From assembly GCA_022496805.1 (NCBI GenBank), contig CM040104.1, forward strand, positions 2,331,650 to 2,395,649: DNA of 64,000 nt, written 5' to 3'. A program made the translations under genes and the position numbers. Shown piece by piece: positions 21,077 to 31,361 of the stretch (positions are counted from its first letter, which is position 1; every line of letters begins with the position of its first letter). The notes beneath the pieces were generated by a model, which was given only the letters and a program-made list of their open reading frames with translations, did no database searches and had not been told where the DNA came from. Source of the DNA: Pohlia nutans. Its lineage: Eukaryota; Streptophyta; Bryopsida; Bryales; Mniaceae.

Positions 21077-24060
21077 TGTGAACCGTCGAGACGGTCCACT
21101 TTAGTGGTAAACCGTTACCGCTATGATTTTGATGTATTTTGTATTTTATATTGTTCTAACCGGGACATTTTAGCCGATTAGACTAATTCCCGGCTTTGTG
21201 TGCATTTGATTTGGTTTTGATTGCCCAATTTTAGGATTCCCTTTTGTCTAGGTAATTTTGGGTATTTATTTATTTCTAACTATTTAACCGTTGGATTCTT
21301 GGGCGTTTGAGCCATTTGCCCTATTATTTTATTCTATTGTTCGGATCTATTATTGTGGCCTATTATTCTAATCCATTCCTTTAGTCTAATTTATTAGTCC
21401 ATTAGTTTATTTTGCTCTATTCTTGTGGGTTATTATTTTAGTCTTTTATTCGCCTATTGTTTTAGTCTATGGTTTTAGCCTATTGTTTTGGTCTATTATT
21501 TATTCTATTATTTTAGTCTATTATTTAGTCTACTATTTTAGTTCACTAATTTAGTCTATTGTTTTAGTTTATTCTTTTAGCCTTTTACTTTGATCTATTC
21601 TTTTTGACTATTACTTATTTTATTATTTTATAGTACCCTTTTATTCTATCTTTTTAGCAGATTATTTATTCTATTATTTTTGCCAATTATTTATCCTATC
21701 TTTCTAGCCTATTAATTATTCCATTCTTTTAGCCTATTCTTTATTCTATCATTTTAGCCTACAATTTATTCTATCGTTTTATCCTATTATTTATTCTATT
21801 AATTTAGCCTACTATTTATTCTATCTTTTGTAGCCTATTCTTTAGTCTTTGCTTTTGGTTCATTATTTTAGTTGATTATTTGCCTATTATGTTAGTCTAT
21901 CATTTAGCCTTTTACTCTTATTTTCCTTTTAGCTTATTGTTTACCGTATCGTTTTAGTCTATTATTTCATTCCATTATTTTAGTTGAGTAGTTTAGTGTA
22001 TTATTTGGACTTATAGGGCTAATGGGGTTAGTATTTCCCTTGTGAGCTAATGGGGGAAATTAGGACTCCCGGTTAAGTGGGAGTTTTGGGAGATAAGATG
22101 GACGTTAGCAAGTGGATGAATTTCGCTTGATTTGGATGGATGTTGTTTTGGGTGGGATTTTGAATCCCACCCCTATCACAAAGGTTCCCCAGTTAGTTGT
22201 TGTGTGTGTGCCCGTTAGAGTTTGGAGAGACGCTCGTTTAGATCTAGATCTAGAATTTTGTGCCTTGAGTTTTTGAGTTGAGGATTGAAGTAGTGAAGGA
22301 AGATTGTCTAGTGTGTATGTGGGTGTTGCTAGGGAAAAAAAATTAGTCAAAAATATATTATTTTTGGTAGGAACAGTGTGTGAGAATTAGAGAAAAAAGA
22401 ACCAGGCGAAGCCAGTAGACGAGTTGCAGCAAGTTGAACCAAGGCGACGAAGACCCCAAGATCCACAGCACAACGGCGCTGCGACACGAAATTGAGCGAA
22501 GGTACAGTGTCGGAATTTGGCAAGGTTGCGGCGGAATCGGCAATAGAGGCACGACTACAGGGATTCGGCAGAACGAGATCCGACTGAAGGGCGCCGGCAT
22601 CGAAGGATTCGTGATTGGAGACCACGTACATCAGCGAGGGAATCAGCAGAGCAGCTGCGAGGGCAAGCGAGGCAAGCGCAAGCGGAACGGGGCGCCTGCA
22701 GTTCGGCTGCAGCAGGGCAATTACGAAGGGCTGAGTGCGGCACCAGCGAGCGCAAAGCGGAGAAACCTCGACAGTCGACAGAGGAGCGGAGCACAGTAGT
22801 GCATGATCCAGAGCAGCAACTGACTACGAGGAGGAGCGGCAACCTGCGGAGGCTTCATCGACGGGTACAGCGAGCTTCGACCACGACGGCATCAAGACGG
22901 CGATTGAGCAGGGGAGCGACACCGAGCGGAGCAACACGGCGACGCATCCACAACGAAGGAAGCGACAGCATGCACTCAGCCAGTGCAAGGAGCGAGGTAC
23001 AGGAGCGGCAGACGGGCTGGCGGCTCAATTCGAGGAGCTGCAGCCGGAACAGCAATCAAGAAGATCACGGCGATTGAGGGGGCGACAGCAGTTCGACAGC
23101 GACTCAAGGCGAAGGAGACAGGCGGAATTCGGCAGGCAGAGCCAGTGCTCAAGGGCATGGCGATCGCAGGCAGAGCAAATGCCCTGCCCTCTTCCGTGTG
23201 ATAATACGGAGGGACAGGGTGATAATACGGAGGGAGAGCTTCCTCTCTCCAATTACTATAAGTTTTGAGTTTTTTTTTTATTGAATGAACTAGATGGGAG
23301 TATATTAGGAAGATAGAGAAAACCTTCATTATTTAATTTGGTAATTGTGATTGCCTAAATAATATTTGTGTGTATTTTTTGATTTTTTCCCACTTATTGT
23401 TGAATGTTGGTGTTTGCACATGCCTTGTTGTATTGTGGTGACTTTTGTGTAAAATTGGTCCGGTGAGGGTTCTAACGCGGAAGCGCTGCCCGATTTTCAC
23501 CGGACCAATTGGACTTTTATGTGTGATTTTAGGGTTTAAATTTAGGGTTATTGGGCACGACGCGGAAGCGCTACCCAAATTTTCCCAAAAAACCCTAATT
23601 GTTTGGAAGTTGGTTGTCTAAAGTACAAAGGTGCTTGATAAGGTCTAGGGTGTTTTGTAAGGCTTAGGGCTCAAAGAAACTCCCCATCATGGAATTTTGA
23701 TGCCCGTGAGGCTCTTTGCAATTGTGCTGTAATTTCTAAGTTAAGGTGTAGAAACCCTAATTAGAGGCCCTAAAACCCCAATTTAAACCCATTTTAGAGC
23801 ACTAAGTGCCTAGGGTAATTGGTGGAGGCTTGTGGGTTGTTTAGGTGCTTGTTGATTGTTTAATTCAACCTTTTAGATGTGCTGTAATTTCTTGGCTTTC
23901 ACCCATTTTGTTCATTTTTTATCACTTTTCATCATTTTAACTTAGAAAATTCCCACACAAACGCCTAGGTAGAAAAGGAGTCCATTGCTTGTATGTTTGA
24001 TACACCCACCACTCGGCCGGACATATGACATTTTGACCGGCAACGGTCAAAGTGCTCATA
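21077..24060. mobile_element. 2.98-kb insertion in copia gag with CAAAG duplication
   Basis: Starts TGTGAACCGTCG, ends GTGCTCATA, flanked by CAAAG at 21,072-21,076 and 24,061-24,065. The gag frame is continuous across it. A 5-bp duplication with TG...TA termini suggests an LTR-type element (solo LTR or short non-autonomous form), but no internal terminal repeat was found. Contents: a pyrimidine/TTA-rich low-complexity tract (21,240-22,020), GC-rich sequence with overlapping frames on both strands (22,430-23,200), and a repeated ACGCGGAAGCGCT motif (about 23,475 and 23,558). No recognisable protein. Confidence 0.75.
21240..22020. repeat. Low-complexity TATT/TTTAG tract
   Basis: About 780 bp of imperfectly repeated TTTAGTCTATTATTTAGCC-like sequence with strong strand asymmetry (T-rich on plus, few G). 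Non-coding. Such a tract could be an internal spacer or promoter region of the surrounding insertion. Confidence 0.75.
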
Positions 24061-24604
24061 CAAAGCTTGGCCCATGCTTCCGCAGATGTCTTGCACAAAC
24101 GAATGTGCACAAGTTGCGAATCCGAGTGATTGAGGGCCAAAATGGCAAATGCCTTCTTCTCCCTCCTCATTTATGCTTGCATGACGCGAGCCGCGAAGGT
24201 CGGAAGTAGAGTCACTAGAGTGAGGGGGTTTCTCACTACCATCAACAATCTCCCACAAGTCCTTTTCGGCCATCACCATCTCCAATTTGAACTTCATCAG
24301 GAATTTCGGACCACACTGATTCTACACTGATTCAGTGCGATTTCCGATATTTCAAGGGTTCGTACGATTTTCGCACTGATTCCGCATCGTTGCATCATTC
24401 ATCGCAACTACACTGATATGACACGATGTTCGTACAAGCGGATATAGTACTGATTCGACACGATTGATACATCCATTGAAAACGTATGAATTCAGCACTC
24501 TTTATACTCGTCAAATGTCGTGTTTTAATCGTCTTTAAAACTACACTGATTCAGTGCGTTTTTCGTGCGACATCATCTTTTCCATATCTAGATTTTATTT
24601 TCTT

Positions 24605-24843
24605 TCTATATCTAAATTTGATCAAATTAATATTATTAAAAAATATATAATAAAATAAAATAATAATAAAATATAAAATAATTATTTTCCTCGCTACCCA
24701 CTTCAACTACACGGAAATTGCCCGAACACACGGTGGGGCCCACCATAGCTTCCCAAGCTCTATGACCAACGATGGGATTTGAACTCACGACCTCCCGGTT
24801 GCCAATGAAGCTCCAAACCACCAAACCACCTCAAACTCTTCAT
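24605..24843 (-). mobile_element. tRNA-derived SINE
   Basis: On the minus strand, an A-box-like TGGTTTGGTGG (24,828-24,818) and a B box GTTCAAATCCC (24,784-24,774) are 33 nt apart, as in tRNA-type Pol III promoters. A non-tRNA body follows, then an A/T-rich tail (24,605-24,695). The tRNA part does not fold as a full tRNA gene by eye. Flanking duplications were not identified in the AT-rich surroundings. Confidence 0.7.
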
Positions 24844-25010
24844 GCATAGAAGTGAACTCTTTTGGTAATTATAAACGAATGAAACCATTGGCTATTTTTT
24901 GCCATGTGTATATAATTCTTTTTTCAAATTTTCTTTTTGCACTACAACATGCAGGGCTTTTCCTACATCTACAAATTTTTTCAGAATATTTTGAGTTTGT
25001 GTTTTTTTTT

Positions 25011-25420
25011 GCCAAAATTGTGATGGCAGATCATGGCTGTGAGCTGTTTTTTTTTTTTCAGCGGACTTTGAATGTTTTTAACTATGTGAAAAAAACTTTT
25101 TTTCCAAATTTTTTTTTGCATTAGATTATGCAGGACTTTTTCTATATCTAGGGTTTTTTTCATAATATTTTTAATTTTTTAATTTTTTGCCAAAATCGTG
25201 ATGGCAGATCATGGCTGTGAGCTGTTTTTTTTTTTCAGCGGACTTTGAATGTTTTTAACTATGTGAAAAAAACTTTTTTTCCAAATTTTTTTTTTTGCTC
25301 TAGATTATGCAGGACGTTTTCTATATCTAGGATTTTTTTCATAATATTTTGAATTTTTTTATTTTTTGCCAAAATCGTGGTGGTTGTGAGCTATTTTTTT
25401 TTTGCTCCTATGATGAAAAG
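25011..25420. repeat. 178-bp tandem repeat, about 2.3 copies
   Basis: Units start with GCCAAAAT at 25,011, 25,189 and 25,368 and contain GATGGCAGATCATGGCTGTG and long T runs. A degenerate partial unit precedes the first. It lies inside the AT-duplication element. Confidence 0.85.
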
Positions 25421-26106
25421 TACAATGATAACCAATAATACCAAATTTGAATTCTAAAAATATAAAATGTTATTTCTTTGAAATTTTAATGTGTATTGCT
25501 TCTAAACTCTATAAATGTAGATCTAAAAATGTTTTGGGAAATTAAACCGTAAGTATAATTTAAAGAAGATTATTGGAATATTCCAACATATTCCAAAATA
25601 ATATAAAATATTTTGAAATATTCCAAAAGATTCCAAAAGATTCCAAAAAATATATTAAAATATTGTACACGGATGTCGTACGAAAATAATTTGCATTATA
25701 ATAGATACTGAAATCGCACTAAGATAGTAAATGACATTAATATGATACGTATACGATACTGAATCCGCATTAACTAAAACCGTATGTTATCCGTGTCTTA
25801 TTAGCCATGTAATGTAGATACACGATTAACGCACGGATTCCGTCAAGCACGACTTTCGTGCGGAAACAACACTTTTTTGATAATCATTGAAAAGACACTG
25901 CATCGACACTCTAGTAATGCATGTCACTTCCGTACCGTAACGACACTTCTAAATGCACGTATGACGTGCGGAATCAGTGTTTAACGATAAACGCACTAAA
26001 TCAGTGCAGAATCACTGGGATCGGAAATTCCTGATGTTCCACAGGTGGAAATTCACCCCATCGAACTTGTCCACCACTTTCGGACCCTCACCCTCATAAG
26101 ATGCCA

Positions 26107-27300
26107 TGATGTACGTCTCTCCACTCAAATCAACCCTCAAACTGAACACAGACACTTGTTTTTATGATTTTTAATAGAATGTAACACCTTTGTGCTTCCA
26201 ATGCCTCTTTGACAATCCTTAACCTCAAATAGCACATTTGTGCTTCCAATGCTTCTTCGGCAACCCTTAAACTCAAATCATCAAATCAACGTTTTGTGCT
26301 TCCAATGCCTCTTCGACAACCGTTAACTTCAAATAGCACCTTTGTGCTCTACACACACCTTCCAACATTCAAATGCAAAGGGTCCTATCTCAAATTACAA
26401 AGATGTTCACCAAACACTTCAAATCACTCAATGGAGCTCTTCACTACTCCGATTGACTCAAAACAACACCTTAGTGTTCCCAATCACTCAATGCACATAA
26501 TCGACACCTTTGTGTCCCTCAATAGCACTAAATCAATGCTCGTAGACTCAAACAAGTCCCTCAAAACCCGAATTGCATTGAAATTGCCCAAAACCGCACC
26601 TTTGTGCTCCCAAGTGCATTAAACGACTCCACATGAAACTTTTGAGCACTCCGAGGACATGAAACACATGCAACACCTCTTCCCAAGTGCCCAATCACTC
26701 CAATCAGATTGTAGACCCTTCCCTTAGAACCTCAACACCTCACAAATCACTTGCAAGCAATATCACAAGTGCACCAACTTGAACAAAACAATGTTCCGCT
26801 TACAAAAGGGGTATGGAATCAAGACAGTAGAGCACCAAAAGAAGAGGTTGACTAAGAAGAGTGCTCCAATTGCAACTTCAGCCTTAGCCCGTGCGCACCT
26901 CCAAGAGACAAGATTCCTCTAAAAAACTCAAAAACTCCCAAAAGCTCTCAAAAGCTCCAAATCATCCCCTTCTGCAACGACCTCCAACAAAACGCTTCAA
27001 TGCAATCCAACGCTCACGCAACACACATGAGTGGGCCCATAACCTATTGAAGGTAATAGAGGAATGCACAAAGCACATACACAAACACAAGGAATGCGTA
27101 GAAAGAGATGTCTTTACTCAAAGGCTGCCCCGCTTAAGTAGTGTACAGTTGAGGTGCCCTTTGGCAACACATATGGGATAACTCACCATTAGAGGCCTCA
27201 TGCCTTGACCCCTCTCCCACACATCATTTATTTCCACCCAAACCCCTTTGGCTTCTAGCAACACTACCCTTCATCTACTACTTCAACACTTGTTCCTCTG
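26107..27300. other. Leader region upstream of copia gag, with 52-60-bp tandem units
   Basis: Between 26,180 and 26,350 there are about three imperfect units containing TTTGTGCTTCCAATGC and CTTAA. Weaker CACCTTTGTGCTCC echoes extend to 26,620. On the minus strand this lies upstream of the gag ATG, so it is probably copia leader or LTR. No primer-binding site or LTR pair was recognised. Confidence 0.5.
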
Positions 27301-27978
27301 ATGGTCAAGTGGATTTTGAAAGCCTGTGAACTTGGCTCCTCCAACCTCCACGTCTTCATTCATCACCGGCTGAGCAATTTCCAGCCTTACAAGGAGGGAC
27401 GTTGGACCCTCAGCCTGGAATTTTTCACTTTGCCAAAGTTCCAAGGCCACAAGGACTCCACTGTCTTGACCAGAGTCGGGACTTCTTGGCGGAAGGTCCA
27501 GCCTAAAATTCTCCTGGTGAGACGTTCGTTGCCGAAAGAGGTCAGAGCAGAGTTGTTCTGGTAGTCCTTTTCCTTCCTCTCATTTATCCGGGCTTCTCCA
27601 ACAACCGAGCAACTCATCTCCATTGACGCAGACTAAGGAAAATCCGCAACGCACAAACCAGTGGTCGGTTCCTGTCCGTGGAGGAAGCCGGAGTGAGCTT
27701 TGAGTTGTTGCCCAGCAAGGCTGGCGCGTGGCAAGCCGCCACCCAAGCCCTGCAAGCTCAAAGGAGTAGCCTCCTCATCCCATCTTCCCATGTGTGTTGG
27801 AAGAGGAGTGGGTAGGATGGTTCCGGTCTAAGGATAACCGCCTTCCTCAATCCGACGTACAGATTCTAGAATTTGGGGAAGTGCGTATTGGCAGCCCTGC
27901 CCAAGTCTGGCCTTCGCGCTTTGACAAGCAAAGCTTCTTAGTGCTCCTCTCGGCCAGCATTCCGCATGCTATTTTATT
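27301..27978. other. Unassigned region with short ORFs
   Basis: An 87-codon ORF from ATG 27,301 to 27,564 (MVKWILKACELGSSN) and a shorter one at 27,794-27,982 are present. Neither matches a family I know and both are short enough to be chance. Base composition is more balanced than the flanks, so this may be a fragment of a gene or TE. Confidence 0.3.
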
Positions 27979-28440
27979 TTGAAGATCCATACCGTACAAA
28001 TGGTACATTGAATGGTGTATTTAGTGTCCGAGGAAAATTGATATCTTTTACTACAATTCGTTCAAAGGTGAAGAAAAATAGTGTCCCTTGACACTACATA
28101 GGAATTTGTCATTTGTCACTCTCACTATCATCGAAAGTACCATGTTCTTTCCAAGTAATGAGAGTGACATGACGTAGCGTGCCATATTTATTATAAAGTT
28201 GCCATATATCATTGGAACACTACATTCATTTTTTCTTATGAGGACACTATATCTTTTTAAAATTAAATAGTGTCCGGGTTTAGAAAGTGTCCTGAGACAC
28301 TAAATACACCATTCAGTGTAGTCAACTAGCACAAGAACCAAGGAATATTTGGATGGATGAAAAATTGTACAACATGTAGTCAAGAGAAGGTTTACAATTT
28401 GTTCATCATCCATATAATGGACATAGGCGCGTCAAAGGGT
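27979..28440 (-). mobile_element. Partial TTAA-type MITE, family F copy 1
   Basis: Inverted end GTCAAAGGGTTA at 28,432-28,443 and internal sequence match, in reverse, the element starting at 57,799 (CCCTTTGACACACC). Shared blocks include GTCAACTAGCACAAGAACCA. The terminal tetranucleotide is TTAT rather than TTAA. The far end appears truncated near 27,979. A TA-flanked MITE is inserted in it. Confidence 0.7.
28006..28318. mobile_element. 313-bp MITE with TA duplication
   Basis: TIRs of about 23 bp (CAYTGAATGGTGTATTTAGTG) end in TA on both sides (28,004-28,005 and 28,319-28,320). The empty site is visible in the related copy near 57,925, where one TA is present. TA duplication and TIRs fit a Tc1/mariner-type MITE. 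Confidence 0.8.
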
Positions 28441-28498
28441 TATCCCCAAAAGGACCACAACTATGTTTCTCTCCAAACACTCACATTAGGATAAAACT

Positions 28499-28891
28499 AT
28501 GGTCGCAAAGGGGCCTTGGGGACTGTCACGTGGGAGCAAAATTTGGGGGTGCCCGTGCACTTTTGACGAGGGCACCAATGGTGCCAGCGCTGCGGGTTCC
28601 AGAAAGGTCGAGCCAATCGCTGGGAACAAGCGCGTGTGTTTAGACGGGGAGACGGTGTCGGGGCTGACACGAAGCGCCGCTGCAGCGCACAAATCCCGAG
28701 CCGGTCGAGTGCTGTCAGTAGGGGTTCAGGGTTCAATTTCTGAAGAGAGTCATGAGTCGGGCCACCTACCTTTTCCGAAAACGTCAGTGTTGCTCCACCT
28801 TGAAACTGAGTTGTGGAGAGGGCGACATACTGCCAACGGTTACCTCGACCAGCCGCTACCTTGGAATGGTTTGTGGTGCTCAGAGTGTTGA
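28499..28891 (+). CDS. Short ORF starting in the left TIR, hypothetical
   Basis: 130 codons from the ATG at 28,499, which lies inside the left TIR, running inward (MVAKGPWGLSRGSKIWGCPC). A Cys-x-Cys at the start and a Cys/His-poor rest give no clear domain. It could be the first exon of the plus-strand gene that continues at 29,420, or chance. Confidence 0.35.
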   Translation: MVAKGPWGLSRGSKIWGCPCTFDEGTNGASAAGSRKVEPIAGNKRVCLDGETVSGLTRSAAAAHKSRAGRVLSVGVQGSISEESHESGHLPFPKTSVLLHLETELWRGRHTANGYLDQPLPWNGLWCSEC

Positions 28892-29419
28892 TTCGTGGGA
28901 CGATGGTGGTGGCGCGGGCGATGGCGTGGGCGATGCCGATGGCGTTGGCGTTTAGGGTCGATTCATGGAAGCATTGGTTTGGGGTCGCTCTAATTGGTCA
29001 GAGCTGCAAGGTGCCCATGTGATTGGGAGTTAGGATGGGGTTTGGGCAGCAAATTTGCATGAATTTGGTATATATCAGGATTATGGGTGGAAATGTGGCG
29101 TTCTCCGATCGTTGGCAACATAATCTGTCGTTCGCTGCCAGCGGGCTGTAGAACTTGTAGTTTTCTGATTTTTTCCAATATTTTGCCATGACATAATCTG
29201 GAGTAGCCCTGCCTTCAAAGGGTCGACCTGTTCGTATGCGGGTTTATCCAATATTAGAACTTTCGTTACATACTTTGGCGTTTGCTGCCATCGAGGGCAT
29301 AACTTGTACTCCTGTGGTTTTCTTGGATGTGTTGACATCACATTACCTGGCGCCTGCTGGCATCAAAGGCAGAACTTGTAGTTTTAGGGTGTCTTCCACT
29401 ATTCTGTCATTGCACTGGT

Positions 29420-30496
29420 ATGGCTAGACGGCCAAATTCCCAAGTGCAGAGCGTTATGCTGCATAACAATCAAGACGGAGAAGGCAAGTGGATCCCAATG
29501 AGGTTGGACCGTGATTCATGGGTTATTCTGCAACCAACGTCGGAGGGGCCTTGGGGTAGAGAGGCAAGGCGGCATGGTGGAGATAATTTTTGAGGCGCCT
29601 TCAAAGCGCAGATCATAGATTTCTCGTGGACACACGGTGTGCGTGGAGCAATCAACCTGGATAAAGTGCTTGTGCGACATGCGTACCAGCCTCGCCATCT
29701 ACGTTTGGATCCAGCGTTGGGAGCAAATGGGCCATGCATGGCAAACTATCTGTACGCGTCGCATTCTGAGGATTGGGTGCACCCCGCATCTATCATTGGT
29801 CCCATTCTTGTGCTCCATGCAGAGATTGGGGAGGCAACTCGGAATGGTCGAAGTCACGTGGACTTGTTGGACACAGGTACATTCTTCCTTAAGGGTGTGT
29901 ATTTCCCTCCAGTGGGTCCTACGTTGTACGGGAAGGTAGAAGCCCTCTTGCTCCCTGGTTTCAACGATGTCGAATGGCCTTTGTCAGACATGCACACATC
30001 CGAGGCCTTCAGGACCAGGCTTACTGGAGATTTTGCAAATGTGATGAAAGCGTCAACTGGTAGTAGTTTCGCCTACCAGCAATGGTTTATGCCTATCCAT
30101 GTTATGGTTGATTTGTTTGCTGTAGCATGTGACAACATTCGGCGGACACCTACGCTCTTCGTTCTCCACACTCCATCCAAGGCTCTCCTAAGCAGTTTGA
30201 TGAATCCGGGGTGGAGCGAGAAGTTTCACATTGGCCAGGATGTTATCAAGTGTGTTGTGAATAGGTCCAGCATTGTCTTCCGCTATCATGCAGGTAGGCA
30301 GACACTGTACACCAGGTTCCAGTATACAAGGTTCAAGGGTGCTGCCAACAACAAGTGGGATGCGATTGACCACCTACCGGGCTACCGGACGTGGAGATGG
30401 TGGAAGTGTGTTGTCTATTCAGAGGAAACGCGATGCCAACATTTCAAGCGGGCAAGGCATGGCCAGTATCCCACTTACGCCACGAAATTGCAATGA
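29420..30496 (+). pseudogene. Unknown TE gene, one in-frame TGA
   Basis: 358 codons from ATG 29,420 (MARRPNSQVQSVMLHNNQDG) to 30,496, uninterrupted except TGA at 29,591-29,593. It contains QIIDFSWTHG, an acidic/aromatic middle with VDLLDTGTFFLKGVYFPP, a hydrophobic segment at FAYQQWFMPIHVMVDLFAVA, and a basic, aromatic C-terminus (GYRTWRWWKCVVYSEET). I recognise no family. It is the only long plus-strand gene of the 10.6-kb transposon and is divergent from the others. It could be an accessory or regulatory protein, like the non-transposase genes of large DNA transposons. That is inference. Confidence 0.45.
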
Positions 30497-31361
30497 CGCT
30501 CGGAGATGGCGTTTCCAAATAGTACAACATGGTTGTGCTGGAGGCAACCGGTAATCGCGAAAAAAAGGTACCTGTTGGTCGCACCATTCTCTCGGATTTT
30601 GGGACCCAATGCTGGAGGCCTGGAGCTACTTGTTGGAAGCAAACAAAGCTAACGTACCAAGTTTGATGCCTTGATGCAAATCAACAAACGCCATGAGAGA
30701 CATCTACTTGCTGCTGAGGTCGCGGTTCCCAAAACCATCAAGATTGTAGAAGTGTAGGATGAGGGATTTTTTTTTTGGGGTAATTCTATTAGGGTCTTCA
30801 CAAGTCCGCCTACGATATAAGTCATTCAAGTTTAGGGTTCCCCACACTGACCATTTGGTCCATACACTTTGACCGGGACGTCGCCCTAAACCGATGCAAT
30901 TGTGAATTTTTACAAGCACTGGAAATTATCTACCATACACGGATCAAATGTTCTTCTTGTATGTATGTTGTCCTCCCCTGGGCCTCATGGCTGCATTTTC
31001 CCCTAATCAATGCAAATCCTAGTCAAAAATGATGATGCCAGCAAACTTCACCTGCCCAGGACATGGGCAACTTCCACGAAACATTGGGACAAAGTTCTAG
31101 GCACATGTTCACGATACAATTACAACGATGCATTTCTTTACCATGAGTTCACAAAAAAAAAGGGGGTTAGCGTTTTACAACGTCTCAGCTGTCACTCACA
31201 GAAATGAACTACTTACACATTGTTGACAGCAACTAGTGTCCTCGACCGCAGTTGACAACAAAGAGTACGATAGCACTCTGCCGATGAAAATTAAACAACG
31301 AACCTCGTCGATGCCGCTAATGTTAGTCCATTATAGCACTATTTACAACAACACCTCAAAC
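30497..31361. other. Intergenic region inside the 10.6-kb transposon
   Basis: Convergent intergenic space between the plus-strand gene and the minus-strand coiled-coil gene. Only short ORFs. No terminator-like structure was recognised. Confidence 0.4.

Larger units (their letters stand above)
24298..26033. mobile_element. 1.74-kb TIR element with 2-bp AT duplication
   Basis: Left end CAGGAATTTCGGACCACACT and right end (inverted) CAGGAATTTCCGATCCCAGT form TIRs of about 46 bp at roughly 80-85% identity. Subterminal regions are rich in CACTGATT-type words. It is flanked by AT (24,296-24,297 and 26,034-26,035); skipping the element and one AT restores the copia gag reading HLWN-M-KFKLEM. A 2-bp AT duplication is known for ISL2EU-type (PHIS) elements. 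Since AT is self-complementary, it could instead be the last TIR base pairs. No transposase is encoded, so it is non-autonomous. It carries a SINE and a 178-bp tandem repeat. Confidence 0.75.
20827..26106 (-). pseudogene. Copia (Ty1) gag fragment split by two insertions
   Basis: Gag of a Ty1/copia retrotransposon, UBN2-like. It starts MASYEGEGPKVVDKFDG at 26,106 and is interrupted at HLWN by the 24,298-26,033 element. It continues 24,297-24,061 with KFKLEMVMAEKDLWEIVDG and DSQLVHIRLCKTSAEAWAK, is interrupted again, then resumes 21,076-20,827 with HEAKSLANILFLRRKF, EEEDDMLAHINKVKALADQL and LLESLPPSYE. It ends where the Ty3 LTR is inserted. Both junctions read through in frame once the insertion and one duplication are skipped, so gag was open when each insertion occurred. 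The gap between the two halves is insertion, not intron. Downstream zinc knuckle and pol are absent. Confidence 0.88.

Noticed and set aside
22105..23329. Overlapping ORFs of 60-121 codons on both strands at 22.1-23.3 kb
   Set aside because: GC-rich stretch with few stops in all frames. No frame shows a recognisable domain.
24774..24828. tRNA gene
   Set aside because: Pol III boxes are present but there is no acceptor stem or anticodon arm and a SINE-like body follows.
28499..28891. BED-type zinc finger at the start of the TIR-proximal ORF
   Set aside because: Only a Cys-x-Cys pair is visible; the His ligands and aromatic positions of a BED finger are missing.
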